The notes under the pieces: generated by a model
Seen by the model: only the letters and a program-made list of their open reading frames with translations
What the model was told of the DNA's origin: nothing
The model's database searches: none
Shown here: piece after piece, positions 23,188 to 34,730 of the stretch
How positions within the stretch are numbered: the stretch's first letter is position 1
Layout of the letters: each line of letters starts with the position of its first letter
Assembly (NCBI RefSeq): GCF_019578655.1
Contig: NC_063264.1
Location: 20,855,688-20,919,687 of the forward strand
Source of the DNA: Ricinus communis
Lineage: Eukaryota; Streptophyta; Magnoliopsida; Malpighiales; Euphorbiaceae
DNA: 64,000 nt
Direction: 5' to 3'
Position numbers and translations under genes: made by a program

Positions 23188-23778
23188 TAATACGGATGGG
23201 CTAGCATAAGAAAAGCTTGAAAATGATTGGGTTAATAAGGAGCATGCAAGGAAAGCTAAGGATGCTAAAAATGGCGAAGGTTGCTATAAGGCTCAATAAC
23301 GAGGTCTAAAGCCAAGAAGTTGCAATAAGCCTTAAATGGTTATTTACAAGATTGGGCTAGCAAGGAGAGTCCATTTGAAGGCCCGAGATCCACAACTATT
23401 AAGGAGTATCAAGATTGGGCTTTATTCAATCTATTGGAGGTTCAAGCCTATGAAGAACCAATTAAGGCCGAAATATACTTATAGGCCTTGGTTTGGTTTT
23501 ATTCTTAAACATTAAGTTATTTAGGGCAGAATAGTCTTTTCCTATTAGTTGTCTTATAGGGTTTGTTTCAAGTCTATTTAACTTGAACAAAGCCATATGT
23601 TACATCAAGTTTTGATTATTAATGATATTTCATTGTTCTAGCAACCTTTGCTTGAATTCTTAGATTCTTGTCGAATGCATTTAACACTTATCAAAGATTT
23701 GATCTATCTTTGAAGCGTGCTAGGATTAGGGCTTAAAGGACTTAGTTTTCTTTAGGTTCTAATTCTATTGATCAACTT

Positions 23779-24727
23779 TATTATGGTGGATAGATTTAAT
23801 AAGATGGCTCATTTCATTTCTTGTCATAAAACAGATGATGCATTTAATATTGCTGAATTGTTCTTTAAGGTGTGTTTGCATGGTGTGCCTAAGACCGTTG
23901 TTAGTGATAGGGATGTGAAATTTTTGAGTCATTTTTGGCGTGTGTTATGGGCTAAATTGGGCACTAAGTTGCTATTTTCTATTGCTTGTCATGCATAAAC
24001 AGATGGTAAAACTGAGGTAGTTAATAGAATCTTAGTGCAATTGCTTCGTGCCTTAAATTCTAGGAATCTTAAGTCTTGGGAAGAATTATTGCCATACGTG
24101 GAATTTGCTTATAATAGCATTATTCATAGCACTATACATCCTTAATCCTTTATTTCTAATTGATTTGATTCCTTTGCTTATTAATAAGCTTGTTAATATT
24201 GAAGTGTTTCCAAGGCAGATTTAGTGAAGAAGATACATAAATAAGTAAGAGATAGGATTGAGAAGCAAAATGAAAGGATATCCAAAAGGATAAACAAAGG
24301 AAGAGAGAAAGTTGTACTCAAGCTTGGTGATTGGATTTGGGTTTATTTTTGAAAAGATAGGTTTCCAAACCATAGAAAGTTGAAATTGAGTCTAAGGGAT
24401 GCTGGTCCGTTTTAAGTTCTTGAGAAGATCAATGACAATGCATACAAGATAGACATACAAGGTGAGTATAATGTAAGTGGTATTTTTAATGTTGATGATC
24501 TAACTCCTTTTGATGTAGATGATGAGCTTGATTCTTGGATGAATCGTCTAAAAGGAGGGAATGATATAGATGGGCTAGCACAAAAAATGGTTGAAGATGA
24601 TAGGCTTGATGAGGAGCATGTAAGAAAAATTAAGGATGCTAAAAATGGGCTAAGCTTGCTACAAGACCTAATAACAAGGTCTAGAGCCAAGAAGTTGCAA
24701 CAAGCCTTAAATGGTTATATAAAAGAT
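23779..24727 (+). pseudogene. pol: Integrase and pol C-terminal tail of C2
   Basis: Integrase would join element DNA to the host genome. The catalytic core keeps its landmarks: Asp in [11 protein letters not shown], Asp in [15 protein letters not shown] (about 23905), and Glu in [10 protein letters not shown] (about 24010), each in pieces separated by stops. The C-terminal domain reads GREKVVLKLGDWIWVYF and LEKINDNAYKID, followed by DDLTPFDVDDELDSW. The frame crosses the polypurine tract into the 3' LTR (DGLAQKMVEDD, LITRSRAKKLQQALNGY) and stops at about 24727. This pol/LTR overlap is known for CRM-clade chromoviruses. Confidence 0.85.
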
Positions 24728-24781
24728 TAGGCTAGCCAGGAGAGTCCATTTGAAGGCCCAAGATCCACAACTATTAAGGAG
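24562..24781 (+). repeat. 3' LTR of C2, first part
   Basis: Begins TGATATAGATGGGC after the polypurine tract and is cut by B3 at AGGAG (24777-24781). The remainder is at 35940-36425. The joined length is about 706 bp. Confidence 0.85.
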
Positions 24782-26248
24782 TGATGGTGCTATTTATGCA
24801 GCTACAATCTAAGGTAGTGAACCTATCGATCCAGTCTAGCACTAATGGCGAGTATCAAGGTCTTATCCCTCGAGAAAGTGAAAGCCCAGAGTTACGACTT
24901 TGTTCTCTGTTATATTAGCCTAAAATGAATGATGAATAATTTCTAAATTTCCTAATAACTACAATCTGAGTTCTAAGTGAAATGCAGGAATCAATGGATA
25001 AATCAAGACAAGAAAGCAAACCCAAAGGGAACCTAGACTAGTTGGCAATCAAACACAAGATAACAGATTGATGAGTCCAATTATGCTACCCGTGGATGAA
25101 TTCTTAATTGAACTCGGTTTCTCTCTCGAGATAACCGAATTCCTAAACTCAAGAACCTAAAGTTGGAATCTGTCCCTAACGATTGATTCTTAATTAGCAT
25201 TAAGCTTTAACCTACCTCTATTAAGCTTTGTTAATTCTTAATCCGGCTAGTCAATTATCCTTATCTCTAAGTGATTATTAACCAGTTCTTGCTATTCCAA
25301 ATTCCAATTGCCAAATGAACTTCTCAATCATATAAAGCAATCTAAACACCACGATTCACAACGTCTCATGAATAATGCATTATCTTATTAATACTGAAAG
25401 CAAGAAGGATATAAAACTAAACTCAAGTAATCCAACAATTTAATACTAAGCCAACATAGTAAAGAAATCCCAATGGATTTAACCTTTCTAGCTACACATC
25501 TTCATGTTTAAAACAACTAGGAAATCAATTACAATGAAAGAATAATGAAAATGAAACATGTAGACCCTTTTCTCTCAAATTGGATGAACAGCTCCAAATC
25601 TGAATTTGCACTACGATTGATCTCCCTAATTGCCTCTCGATTTGCTCCACTACTGTTTTGCACTCGGAACCTTGCGATTCCGGGGTTCTCACCCTTTGTA
25701 ACTCGCTCCCGAACTCAGTACTCGGCAAAAACCGAACCAGTCGCCAAATCTTTCCCTTCCTTCCTTGTGTTCCCTAGCTCAAGAATCGCTTTCCTTATAT
25801 ACATGTCCCAGCATGGCCGGAGTCCAGGCCATGCTGAACCTTCGAATCTCGCAAGTTAGGTTTTCTTCTTGGCCGTGCCCTCGCCGGTGCTGAGCCACCA
25901 TGGACCGTGCTGGAGGCCGTGATAGCCTCAGAAACGGTGCCCAAAATGCCATATTTGAAGATCAAAGGCTAATGGTTGGTCATGGTAGATCCGGCCGTCT
26001 TGTCGACCTGACCTTGGCAAAGCCGTGCTTAATGTTTGACATGCGAGCCCTTGTCCAATTCTTATGAATTCTCATTTGTTTTCGCATGTATTGATCTATA
26101 ATTGCTCAAACACTGATGATGGTCCTATAAATTCTCCTGAAATGCAAAAGAACACAAAACACGGGTGATCTTGGAATAAAAGCACAATAATTGCTAAGAA
26201 AATACATAATGATATGCAAGCAAATACGTGTAAGACTATGCACCATCA
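24782..26248 (-). repeat. 3' LTR of B3
   Basis: TGATGGTGCTATTTATGCAG...CTATGCACCATCA. It contains the GC-rich CACGGCC/GGCCGTG block at about 25805-26040 and, on the minus strand, a TATATAAG box at 25794-25801. Confidence 0.9.
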
Positions 26249-26253
26249 AATCA

Positions 26254-26287
26254 CCCCACACTTAAACTATTGCTTGTCCTCAAGCAA
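26254..26287 (-). promoter_or_regulatory. Polypurine tract and AGGA hairpin of B3
   Basis: On the minus strand a perfect 7-bp stem TTGCTTG/CAAGCAA closes an AGGA loop (26270-26287), followed by the polypurine-like GTGTGGGG (26254-26261) next to the 3' LTR. The same arrangement ends elements G, B1 and B2. Confidence 0.8.
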
Positions 26288-27150
26288 TTAACAACTCACC
26301 TCACAAAACTGTTGTCAGCAATTCCGTACAGTTTATGCCCCGAGTCCATAACAGATAGTATTCAACACATCTCAAAAGATACTCAATCATAAATCAAATT
26401 GCAAATCATTAACAGAGAAAGGAAATAATATTAATGCATGAATAACTTAAATGACAACTCAATATAAACATCACGAACCAATGCCTCAGAGGGATCCTTC
26501 AAGTCACTCAAAGTGTATATAAGGTCAAAAATAAATCCCTCAAAGCAAATGCACAAAAACCCGCTCACCATAAGCTTGCTCATAAATCATATCTTTGCTA
26601 CTGCGAATAAGTAAATACCAAAATCAAAGGGTCTTTACCAAGGTTGTAATGGGGCTAAGGTAAAGGTATAGAGATTTGGGAAAAAAGTGTGAAAATGCTG
26701 GAATTCATGAGATAAACAACAATATATGCACAAAGGATTAAATGCCTAACAATATAAGAGGAATTATTCACTAAAATTCTCACTTCGTAGAATAACACTT
26801 GAAAATGCCCTAAATCCAATAAAGAGATAAATAACTAAAGAATTTTATTTATTTTCTTCTTCTTCTTTTTTCATTTTCTTCATATTTTTTTTGAATAATA
26901 AACTAGCAGCTTATGAGAGAATTGTTGCATATGTAAAGAATAAAAATACAGTTTGGATTGAAGGGAGCATCTAAAATATCAAAAAGACTTAGTGAATTTA
27001 CCAACATAGCAACTGGCATTTTAATCCCACATAAGGGTGATCAAATCACAAAAAGAAATTCCAGCAAAAGGGTAAAGGAAAGATAAATTTAAAGAATGGT
27101 ATAATTGAAGTGTATAGGTGTAAATTATAAAGAAAAGGTTATCTGACCCG
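26288..27150 (-). other. 3' non-coding region of B3
   Basis: Colinear with B2 (40889-41750) and, in reverse, with B1. It includes the T-rich tract at about 26843-26890 and a CATTACAACCTTGG box (minus CCAAGGTTGTAATG) at about 26640. No protein is readable. It ends at about 27140-27150, where element G is joined. Confidence 0.7.
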
Positions 27151-27179
27151 GAGCCTCTCTCAGATTATTGAGATGATGT

Positions 27180-28570
27180 TTGCATGTAGTTGAGGAGGAA
27201 GACGGAGTTACAGTTCAGGTTCAAGGAGTTGACGCGATGGAGAACCTCAACCTCCTAGCTGATGACGATCAAAGGACGATGTACGAGTTTACTCGACCAT
27301 CTTTGGATGGAACGAAAACTAGTATAGTCGGACCTACTGTAGCGACCAACAACTTTGAAATAAAAGCCAATGTCATCCAAATGATCCAGCAGAGCATGCA
27401 GTTTGGAGGATTGCCCAGCGAGGATCCCAATGCTCATATCTCCAACTTTTTAGAGATTTGTGACACATTCAAGATAAATGGAACAACCGATGACACCATT
27501 CGGCTGAGATTGTTTCCATTTTCCTTGAGTGACAGAGCTAAGAGATGGTTGCAATCTCTCCATAGCAAACAATTACTACTTGTAAGGCGTTGGCCGAAAA
27601 AATTTTATATAAGTATTTCCTCCCGCTAAAACTGCTAAACTTAGAAATGACATATCTTCTTTTGTGCAGTTTGATGATGAAAGCATGTACGATGCATGGG
27701 AGAGGTTTAAGGATCTTTTGAGATGCTGCCTCCATCACGGATTGCCAGTGTGGATGCAGGTTCAAACCTTCTACAGCGGGTTGAACCTTATGACAAGGCA
27801 GATGGTGGATACTACAGCAGGTGGGGCGCTAAATAGTAAGACGCCCGAGCAGGCTCAGAATTTGATAGATGAAATGGCCATGAACAATTATCAGTGGCAA
27901 TCCTCTAGGAGTCGACCATGAAGACAAGGAATGGTTAACCAAATAGATTTTATAGCAGCCTTGACAGCTCAAGTGGAGCTTCTGAACAAGAAGATTAACC
28001 AACTCTAGATGCCAGTTCATGCAGCGAACGTTGGCTGCGAGTTTTGTGGTGGCCCGCACTACAGTGCGAACTGTACTGCAGGAGGTATCATCTGTTTCTG
28101 CTATGTCTGCTAATGTTGAGCAGGTTGACTAAATAGGGAATGCCTTAAGGCAGTAGAATGATCCATATAGCAACACATACAACCTTGGGTGGCGCAATGA
28201 TCCCAACTTCAATTGGAGGAATAATAATGCTCAGGGTCCACCTGGTTTTCAAAGACTTCATCAGCAGCCGCAGCAACAGCCAGCTAGGCCTGCACAAGTT
28301 CCTCCTCCATTAGAAAAGAAGTCAAATTTAGAGGAGCTTATGATGAAGTTTGTAACGTCTACAAAGATGAGGTTCCAGTAAACTGATAGTGCACTTAAGA
28401 ACCAGCAGGCCTCGATTCAGAACTTGGAGACCCAGATTGGCCAAATCTCTAAGATGTTGTCTGAGAGGTAGCAAGGAGTGCTCCCTAGCACCACAGAGTC
28501 TAACCCGAGGGAGCACGTGAATGCCATCACTTTGCGTTCAATTAAGTTAGTTTTAGCTCCTTCTAAGCCT
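27180..28570 (+). pseudogene. gag: Athila-type gag of element G
   Basis: The capsid part (27180-27629) is well preserved: ADDDQRTMYEFTRPSLDGTK, NNFEIKANVIQMIQQSMQFG, DPNAHISNFLEICDTFKING and RLRLFPFSLSDRAKRWLQSL are typical of plant Athila-like Gag. A frameshift near 27570 is followed by DAWERFKDLLRCC, YSGLNLMTRQMVDTTAGG and TPEQAQNLIDEMAMNNYQWQ (27664-27921). A zinc knuckle CEFCGGPHYSANC (C-X2-C-X3-H-X4-C) lies near 28030-28070. The C-terminal AITLRS box lies near 28527 in the ORF 28478-28897. Several stops prevent a full product. Confidence 0.9.
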
Positions 28571-29465
28571 GTTTTTGATGACTCCACTATTGATGTGCAG
28601 GTTGAGGTGAGCAATAAGGTTAGGGAACCTGAGGGACAAAAGCTGAAATCAATTCCAGTCAGAGAATATCAGCCTAAGATTCCTTATCCTACTAGAGTCA
28701 AACAAGCAGAGGCGAAAGAGCAGTTCAGTAAGTTTTTAGATATTTTTAGACAGCTGCATATTAACTTGCCTTTTATTGATGCATTGGAGCAGATGCTGAA
28801 GTATGCCAAGTTCTTAAAGAACATACTTAGCAAAAAAAGGAAGTTGGAAGAGGTAGCCTATGTTCAGCTTAACGAGGAGTGCTCGGTGGTGTTTTAGAGC
28901 AAGTTGCCAGAGAAACGTCACGATCCAGGGAGTTTCACTATTCCTTGCACTTTAGATAATTTATGTGTTGATGATGCATTAGCTGATTTGGGGGCTAGTA
29001 TAAATGTCATGCCTACTAGTTTGTTCAATAAGCTAGGTTTAGGGGAGGCAAAATCCACTAGGCATTCAATTAGTTGACCGTTCTGTTAAGCTTCCTAGGG
29101 GAATTGTGGAGAATATGCTAGTCAAAGTAGATAAGTTCATATTTCCTGTGGACTTTGTGGTTATGGATATGGATAATGAGCATAGTGTACCATTGATTTT
29201 GGGGAGACCTTTCCTTGCCACAGCTAGAGCTAAAATAGATGTATTTGAGAGGAAGTTAGAACTTAATGTAGGGGATGACTGTGTTACTTTTAGTTTACCC
29301 CCATTTGACAGTTCTTCCACCGACCATGTTCATGCCATTTGTAGTATTGATGGAATTGGTCCTGCATGTAATAAACAACCACATGATGTACAAATGGATG
29401 ATGCTATACATGTTTCTTTCCCTGATAATATATGTTATTCATCTAAAGAAAACAACTTGTATTAA
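28571..29465 (+). pseudogene. Gag C-terminus and aspartic protease of element G
   Basis: Continues with PYPTRVKQ, FRQLHINLPFIDALEQMLKY and KKRKLEEVAYVQLNEECS, the spacer before the Athila protease. It is cut by a stop at 28897. The protease active-site region is DLGASINVMP (Asp codon near 28985) and the later part LVKVDKFIFPVDFVVMDMD, LILGRPFLATARAKIDVFE is read at 29106-29465. A frameshift and stops lie near 29060-29100. RT does not follow; sequence turns non-coding after 29465. Confidence 0.85.
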
Positions 29466-30123
29466 TTTGAGACTTTGTGTTATAATAGACCCGAGAAGGG
29501 TAGTTGTAAGTTTATTTTTGACAGGTCACTTAGCCGGAATTCGGAGTGAATGAATGGACATCCCAAATCGGTGCAGAGAGCACCTCCTTAGTCATCTACC
29601 GCACACATCAGACCTTCTCATTGTGCTTATATGCCTCGAGCCCCAACTTACTTTGAGCCCACCTTCTCAATTTTACCGTGATGCAAAAATGCTACTGTAG
29701 AGTCCAGCTAGACGACTCGAACAAAAAGAAGCACCGTCGGGAGGCATTCCCGAATCTATTTATGCTTTTTAAATTTTTGGACATCTTTTTATTTATGTAG
29801 TTATTTTTTTTAGTTAGATACTTTAGTTTGTTTTATTTTGAGGAGATTTTGTTTTATTGAACTTTTTACTAGATGTTGCTTGGGATGTGTTTATTCTTGA
29901 GTTTTGCAGGAGTTAGCTTACTCGATGCTCATACATAATTTTGAGGACTAACATATTTTAGAGTGTTAAAGCACACATCAAGGGCAGTATCCAGTAGACT
30001 TTCTAGTTTTTATCTATTTCTGTTGTCTTATTTTTCTTTTAGTTTTCTAGTTTTTTTTTGTGGACTCCTATAATTTGCTTCTTTATGCGTATTTTATTTC
30101 TTTTTTGAGTGCCTACCTTGTTC

Positions 30124-30156
30124 ACACTGAGGACAGTGTTTTTCTCAAGTGTGGGG
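30124..30156 (+). promoter_or_regulatory. Internal AGGA hairpin and GTGTGGGG motif of G
   Basis: A perfect 6-bp stem ACACTG/CAGTGT closes an AGGA loop (30124-30139), followed by AAGTGTGGGG (motif 30149-30156). It is a second copy of the arrangement at the real polypurine tract 1.37 kb downstream, with a completely different stem sequence. Confidence 0.75.
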
Positions 30157-31494
30157 TAGGTACCTTATTTTTGTGCAGGTACCAATTTTATTTTTGTTGT
30201 TTTTATCTTCTTTCATTTCCCTTATTGATTGAGTCCATTCATTCTTACTGTCCTTATCTTGAGTTTTGTTTTAATCAAGTAGTTGATAATTTTTCTCTTT
30301 TGAATGGATACCCATATAGCTTTTTATCGAATCTTGTTGAAAGAAGGCAATGAACGAATCTCTTAATTTCAATCAAGCCAGGTAAAACTGGTGTTTTTCC
30401 TTAATTTTTTTCATTTTACTTTATCTCGGATATAGAACACTATTAATATTGATGCTTATTAGATTATTTGATTGTTTAAACTTTGGTTTGAGAATTCATG
30501 CAATTTTATCCCACTCAAATGGTGAGGCTTTTATGCTCCTTCTATTTTTTATTAGTGAGCATTGTGCAGAATTTTTGCTTCTAGAACTTGCTTTATGATG
30601 ACTTTTGAGATTACATGAATTTTTGATAGTCATGAGATGATTTGGGCACTTAGGAATTACACAATTTGGCCAAAAGCCTAACCCTGTTTTTCCCTTAGTG
30701 AACCTATTTTGAGCCTTAGCCTTTTTCTTTCATTGTAATTTACCTCTGACACTCATTTTATCACTTCTATTCATTCTACCATTATTGCTGGAAATTATAT
30801 ACGTTTATGCTGCATTTCATTTTAGATCAATTTGCACATACTCACTAAGTTACTAGATTTTTCGTAGATGCTCCCTTCAATCCAAATGGTGCATATCATT
30901 TTATTACTTTGATTGAGCATTGTATTACTCCATCCTACGTTATCTATTGTTGCAGGATTTAAAAAATTAATTTTCGAGCATCATCTTATTATTAGAGCAA
31001 CTTAGTGTTCAATCTTGGTACAACATCTGATCCTTGGCTATATTCTTGGATTACCTGCATAATTTTCCAACAACTTTCAGCTCACTTTCCATATTTCTCC
31101 CTACACTACCTTAACCCCATTACAACCTGGCTCAAGACCCTTTGATCATGTTTATTGACTATTTCACAGTGGTGGAGATCGGATATATAAGTAAGCTTAT
31201 GGTAAGCACCTTTTTCTGTACTTTTGCGTTGAGAGCTTGACGGTATTCTTTCACTTATATATACTTGTGTGTTTTGAGTGAGATCTTGTAAGGCATGGTT
31301 CTCGAATTCTCAGTTTGGATGGTTTATCATTTTAATTTTAGCATCTTTATTAACTTTGTTCTCTGTCTCAAGGATTTAGTGATTTGGGGATTTTAAGGAA
31401 ATTCGTCACAGAGTTTTGAGACTTGTTTTGAGCTAACCTCCTGCAAAGTATTTGATTGAGTTATTTGGTATCTGATTGAGGAGTGAGTTGTTGA

Positions 31495-31528
31495 TTGCTT
31501 GAGGACAAGCAAACGCTTAAGTGTGGGG
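31495..31528 (+). promoter_or_regulatory. Terminal hairpin and polypurine tract of G
   Basis: Stem TTGCTTG/CAAGCAA with loop AGGA (31495-31512), then TTAAGTGTGGGG (31521-31528 for the G-run), then the LTR start TGATG at 31534. The polypurine tract primes plus-strand DNA synthesis in LTR elements. Confidence 0.8.
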
Positions 31529-31533
31529 CAGTT

Positions 31534-33862
31534 TGATGTAGATGATTCTATGCATATTTATTGATTGTTTATCAGTCGTTTATTCGTGTATTTGAGTCAT
31601 ATTTATTCCTGTTTGATCGCACTTTGGTATGTTTCTAAGTTTTTCAAGTTTTCGAACTCATTGATGGGAAATTGATTGATTTTCGGGCAGGAATCAAGCT
31701 ATATGAATGATTTACGCATATTAGATGTTTGTCGGAGTTGATTCCTTCATTAGCGCGCAATTCGAGGCCTTCGCATGGGCAATTGCATGGCCATGCACAT
31801 TTGCACAGCCTGTTGCACGGCCTCCCTTACTCGTGGTACGGGCCATGGCACGGGTAGGGCTGAGCACGGATCGGTCCAATTCGGTTATTTATAAATCACC
31901 CGTACCATACGAAACCTCGGTTATTTTAAAATTGAAGGTACCAGTACTGTACCAAACATAAAAGGATCCAATACCGTATTGTACCAATTTTACGGTTCAA
32001 TACAGTTCGGTTCGGTGCTATTTTCAGTTCTAAAAAATTTAAAAAATATAACTTTAATCTCATCTTTAATCAAATACATTTAGAGAAAATATGATTACCA
32101 ACCTAAAAAAAGTAGCATGAAAATTTGAATTAAAATTACAATCACATTCTTGAACAACCTGTTTCGCAATTCAGTCACTTGCAAATACAATAATTCATTC
32201 AATATTCAAATACAAACCATTAAAATATATATTCGCTAGCAAAAAAATGTTTCTGAGGATGACAATCATTAAAATAAATAAATTTACAAACTTTATGTAG
32301 CACTAAAATAAATGTCCAAAATTAGCAAAGGAATGTTATTACCTCCCCTCAAAATTAACACTCCACATTTAATCTTGGCATAAGGGACTCACCAATCTCA
32401 AGATCTTGATTAATTTCTACAATAAAAGTAAAAGATTACGTCAATAAGACTTATGATCAACAATAAACAAATATATGTAAGAAGTAAAGAAATGTTACTG
32501 ACGGATCGGTTCGTAATTTTATAGAGTTTATGTATTATTTTCTTAATATATGTATTATTTATATAATATAAATAATTATTTATAAATATATGTAAAAAAT
32601 TCGGTTCTACGGTTTGGTCCGGATCAGTACAAGACGGATCGGTTCTGGTACGGTTACGGTATGGTTTTTACTAAAGAACTAGTACCATACCGTAATAGTA
32701 AAAAAATCCGGATCGGTTCAATTCGGTTATAAAAACTTTCGATTTTTTTCGGTTCTGGTACTTTTCGGTACGGTTATTCGGTTCGGGCGGGAATCACCGA
32801 GATCCATGCTCAGCCCTAGGCACGGGCTAGGGCACTTATGCCTATAAGTAGGCTCACGTAAAAAGAGACAGGGTTCTGCTTTTGATTTCTAAACTTCTCT
32901 ACACGCGCGACCACTTACTTCTACACCTTTGTTCTAGACATTTTGGGAGATCAACATCATTTCAGAGGATTGATTTGGGAGATTCAGCAAAGATTGAAGG
33001 TTCTAGACGATTGACCGAGACATTCGAGATCCATACTTGAGGTTAGTTTCAGAATTGGCACTTGCGATATTTCCACTCCAATTCGAGAGAAGAGGGGTTA
33101 CATGTTCTATTTCCTTTTCTGTTATTTATTTTCTTTTGTATTTGTTTCTTTCATTATGAGTAGCTAGGGCTGCCGAACCCATTGGGGTTCACCTTTCTTG
33201 ATGGATTGTGCTTAACTGTTAGATTTTTATTTGCCATTCTTGTAATCTTCTTGCTGTTTAGTAATAAAGTTTGATTCAATTAATTTGAGAAATTGAATTA
33301 ATTGTCTTTTGGGTTGTTTCTTGACATTGAGAAATGCTTATTACAACTGGAAATTAAATAGTAAGAACTGGTAGTTAACACTTAGTGATAAGGTTAATTC
33401 ACTCGCCGGATTAAGAATTAACAACTCTTAATAAATCTAAATCACGCTTAATGCTAATCTGTAATAATCTGATAGGAAGAGATTCCATTAGGTTAGTGCA
33501 GGTTTAGGAATTTGGTAAGCTCGAGAGAGGAGCCGAGTTCGATTCAGGATTTAGGCACGAGTAGCAAGATTGGTAGTTTATAAAATCAACCTTAGAATTC
33601 CATCACTTAGGTCCCCTTCGTGTTTGCTTCTTTGATACGTTTGTCTTTCAATTGTCAGTTGTTGTTGTTCCTTTATTTGCATTCATAAGCATTAGTTAAT
33701 TAATTTAGATTTCTCATACCTTATATCAGACTAGATAACATAGCAAACAGTAGTAACTTTAGGTTCACCCGATCTCCAAGGATACGACCTTGATACTCAT
33801 TAGTGCTAGACCGCATCGATAGGTTCACTGCCTTAGGTGTAGGTTGCATCAGTAGCCCATCA
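31534..33862 (+). repeat. 3' LTR of G, containing a hAT element
   Basis: TGATGTAGATG...GCCCATCA. Without the 964-bp hAT insertion and one 8-bp duplication it is about 1357 bp. A CCTATAAGTAG TATA-like box lies near 32840. The 3' half shares the GATACGACCTTGATACTC and GCATCGATAGGTTCACTGCC boxes with LTR E at 20831. Confidence 0.85.
31855..32818 (+). mobile_element. Non-autonomous hAT element (964 bp)
   Basis: 18-bp terminal inverted repeats TAGGGCTGAGCACGGATC and GATCCATGCTCAGCCCTA match at 17 of 18 positions. A perfect 8-bp duplication GGCACGGG flanks it (31847-31854 and 32819-32826). TAGGG ends and an 8-bp duplication are diagnostic of hAT. Both subterminal regions are packed with CGGTTC, GGTACGGT and ATCGGTTC motifs, the kind of sequence transposase binds; the middle is AT-rich. 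No transposase frame exists, so it would have depended on an autonomous relative. Confidence 0.95.
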
Positions 33863-34640
33863 ACTGTACGTTCCTGTTGGTAGTCTTTCAGAGGAATCAT
33901 GTTTGCCTCTTCCTTTTCCGGTTCTATCTCCATGTTCAAGGAGTCCTCCTGCACATAACCATCATCGTCAAACATAGTAGATAAACCAGAAAAATTCTCA
34001 CCTGAATGCAAATTGACGGCACTCAAATGTACCTCGGATTCAGTAGTGTTTGATGGAGTTTCCAATTGTTCTGCAGCTAGTAACTTGAAGATCAAGCCTA
34101 CTTGATGCTCTATGTTCTCAATCGAGGCTTGTTGACTTTCAAGTACCCTCTCTGTTTGTTGGAATCTATCCTTAAGACTTGTAAAGAACCTCATCATCAG
34201 CTCCTCTGAAACTAACTCTTCATGTTGAGTCGAAAGTGCAAGACTAGGCTGCTGATGTAGTTGCTGAAATCCTGGTGGTTCTTGGCCATCTAAGCTCCAT
34301 CTAAAGGGTGAATGAGTGCTCCATTCTTGATTGTAGGTGCTTTCATATGAGTTACTTAGCCAACTTCCCGTATAATTCACCTGTTCAAAGTTATAAGAAC
34401 AATGAGCAAAATCACTGCACAATGGACAATCATTACTCAAATGTAAACCACAACAAATTTCATAAAAATATTGAGATGAAAGGATAGGAGTGGAGAGTTG
34501 ATCGTTAGCCCTGCAAAACAATTCCACTCAAGTTTCTGAGGCTGCACAGGTGTCCCAATTTGTAGCACTCTCTTGGTTCTTGATCCCATTCTCCAATGCG
34601 TCATACAAAGAGTTTGAATTTAGCATTGGACCTCGTTATC
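33863..34640 (-). pseudogene. gag: gag remnant of B3
   Basis: Minus-strand frame. It begins near 34626 (MLNSNSLYD-like) and is broken by a stop just before 34527. It then reads SSQYFYEICCGLHLSNDCPL (the Athila zinc-knuckle region in altered form), STHSPFRWSLDGQEPPGFQQ, SEELMMRFFTSLKDRFQQTE and NIEHQVGLIFKLL, ending with the ITLRSG-like box as VNLHSGENFSG. The long open frame runs on to 33721, but everything below 33863 is antisense LTR of element G, so those last 47 or so residues are not Gag. The capsid domain is absent, as in B1 and B2. Confidence 0.85.
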
Positions 34641-34707
34641 ATTCACTACATGAATCATAAACTTGAACTCTAGCAAATAGCAAATTTCACTCTAGTTTTC
34701 AAACAGT

Positions 34708-34725
34708 CTCCGGCAACGACGCCAA
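34708..34725 (-). other. Primer-binding site of B3 (tRNA-Asp type)
   Basis: On the minus strand TTGGCGTCGTTGCCGGAG, close to the TGGCGCCGTTGCCGGGG site that Athila/Tat elements pair with tRNA-Asp. It lies next to the 5' LTR end at 34731. Confidence 0.75.
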
Positions 34726-34730
34726 AAACT

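Larger units (their letters stand above)
29466..31533 (+). other. 3' non-coding region of element G
   Basis: About 2 kb. It starts with pol-junction debris (29466-29750, with GAAGCACCGTCGGGAGGCAT, a motif also found in B1 and B2 as GAAGCGCTTTTGGGAGGCAC). It then holds T-rich sequence, an internal hairpin and GTGTGGGG motif (30124-30156), stretches colinear with the B-element 3' region (CCCCATTACAACCTGG, AGCTTATGGT), and the terminal hairpin and polypurine motif. Short ORFs such as 30060-30353 have no family resemblance. Confidence 0.75.
27150..33862 (+). mobile_element. G, Athila-type gag-protease element lacking its 5' LTR
   Basis: Plus-strand element inside B3: gag and protease (27180-29465), a 2-kb non-coding 3' region with two hairpin/polypurine motifs, and a 3' LTR (31534-33862) carrying a hAT insertion. 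There is no 5' LTR, primer-binding site, RT, RNase H or integrase. The left junction sits directly against B3, and the right LTR end (CCCATCA) sits against B3 gag sequence. No duplication can be tested because flanking B3 sequence is lost. Confidence 0.8.

Noticed and set aside
30060..30353. 97-codon plus-strand ORF in element G
   Set aside because: It lies in the non-coding 3' region across the internal hairpin, is hydrophobic only because the region is T-rich, and has no counterpart in B elements.
33721..34527. A 268-codon minus-strand ORF as one intact gene
   Set aside because: Its last 47 or so codons are antisense LTR of element G; the rest is the B3 gag remnant, whose proper start lies before a stop upstream.
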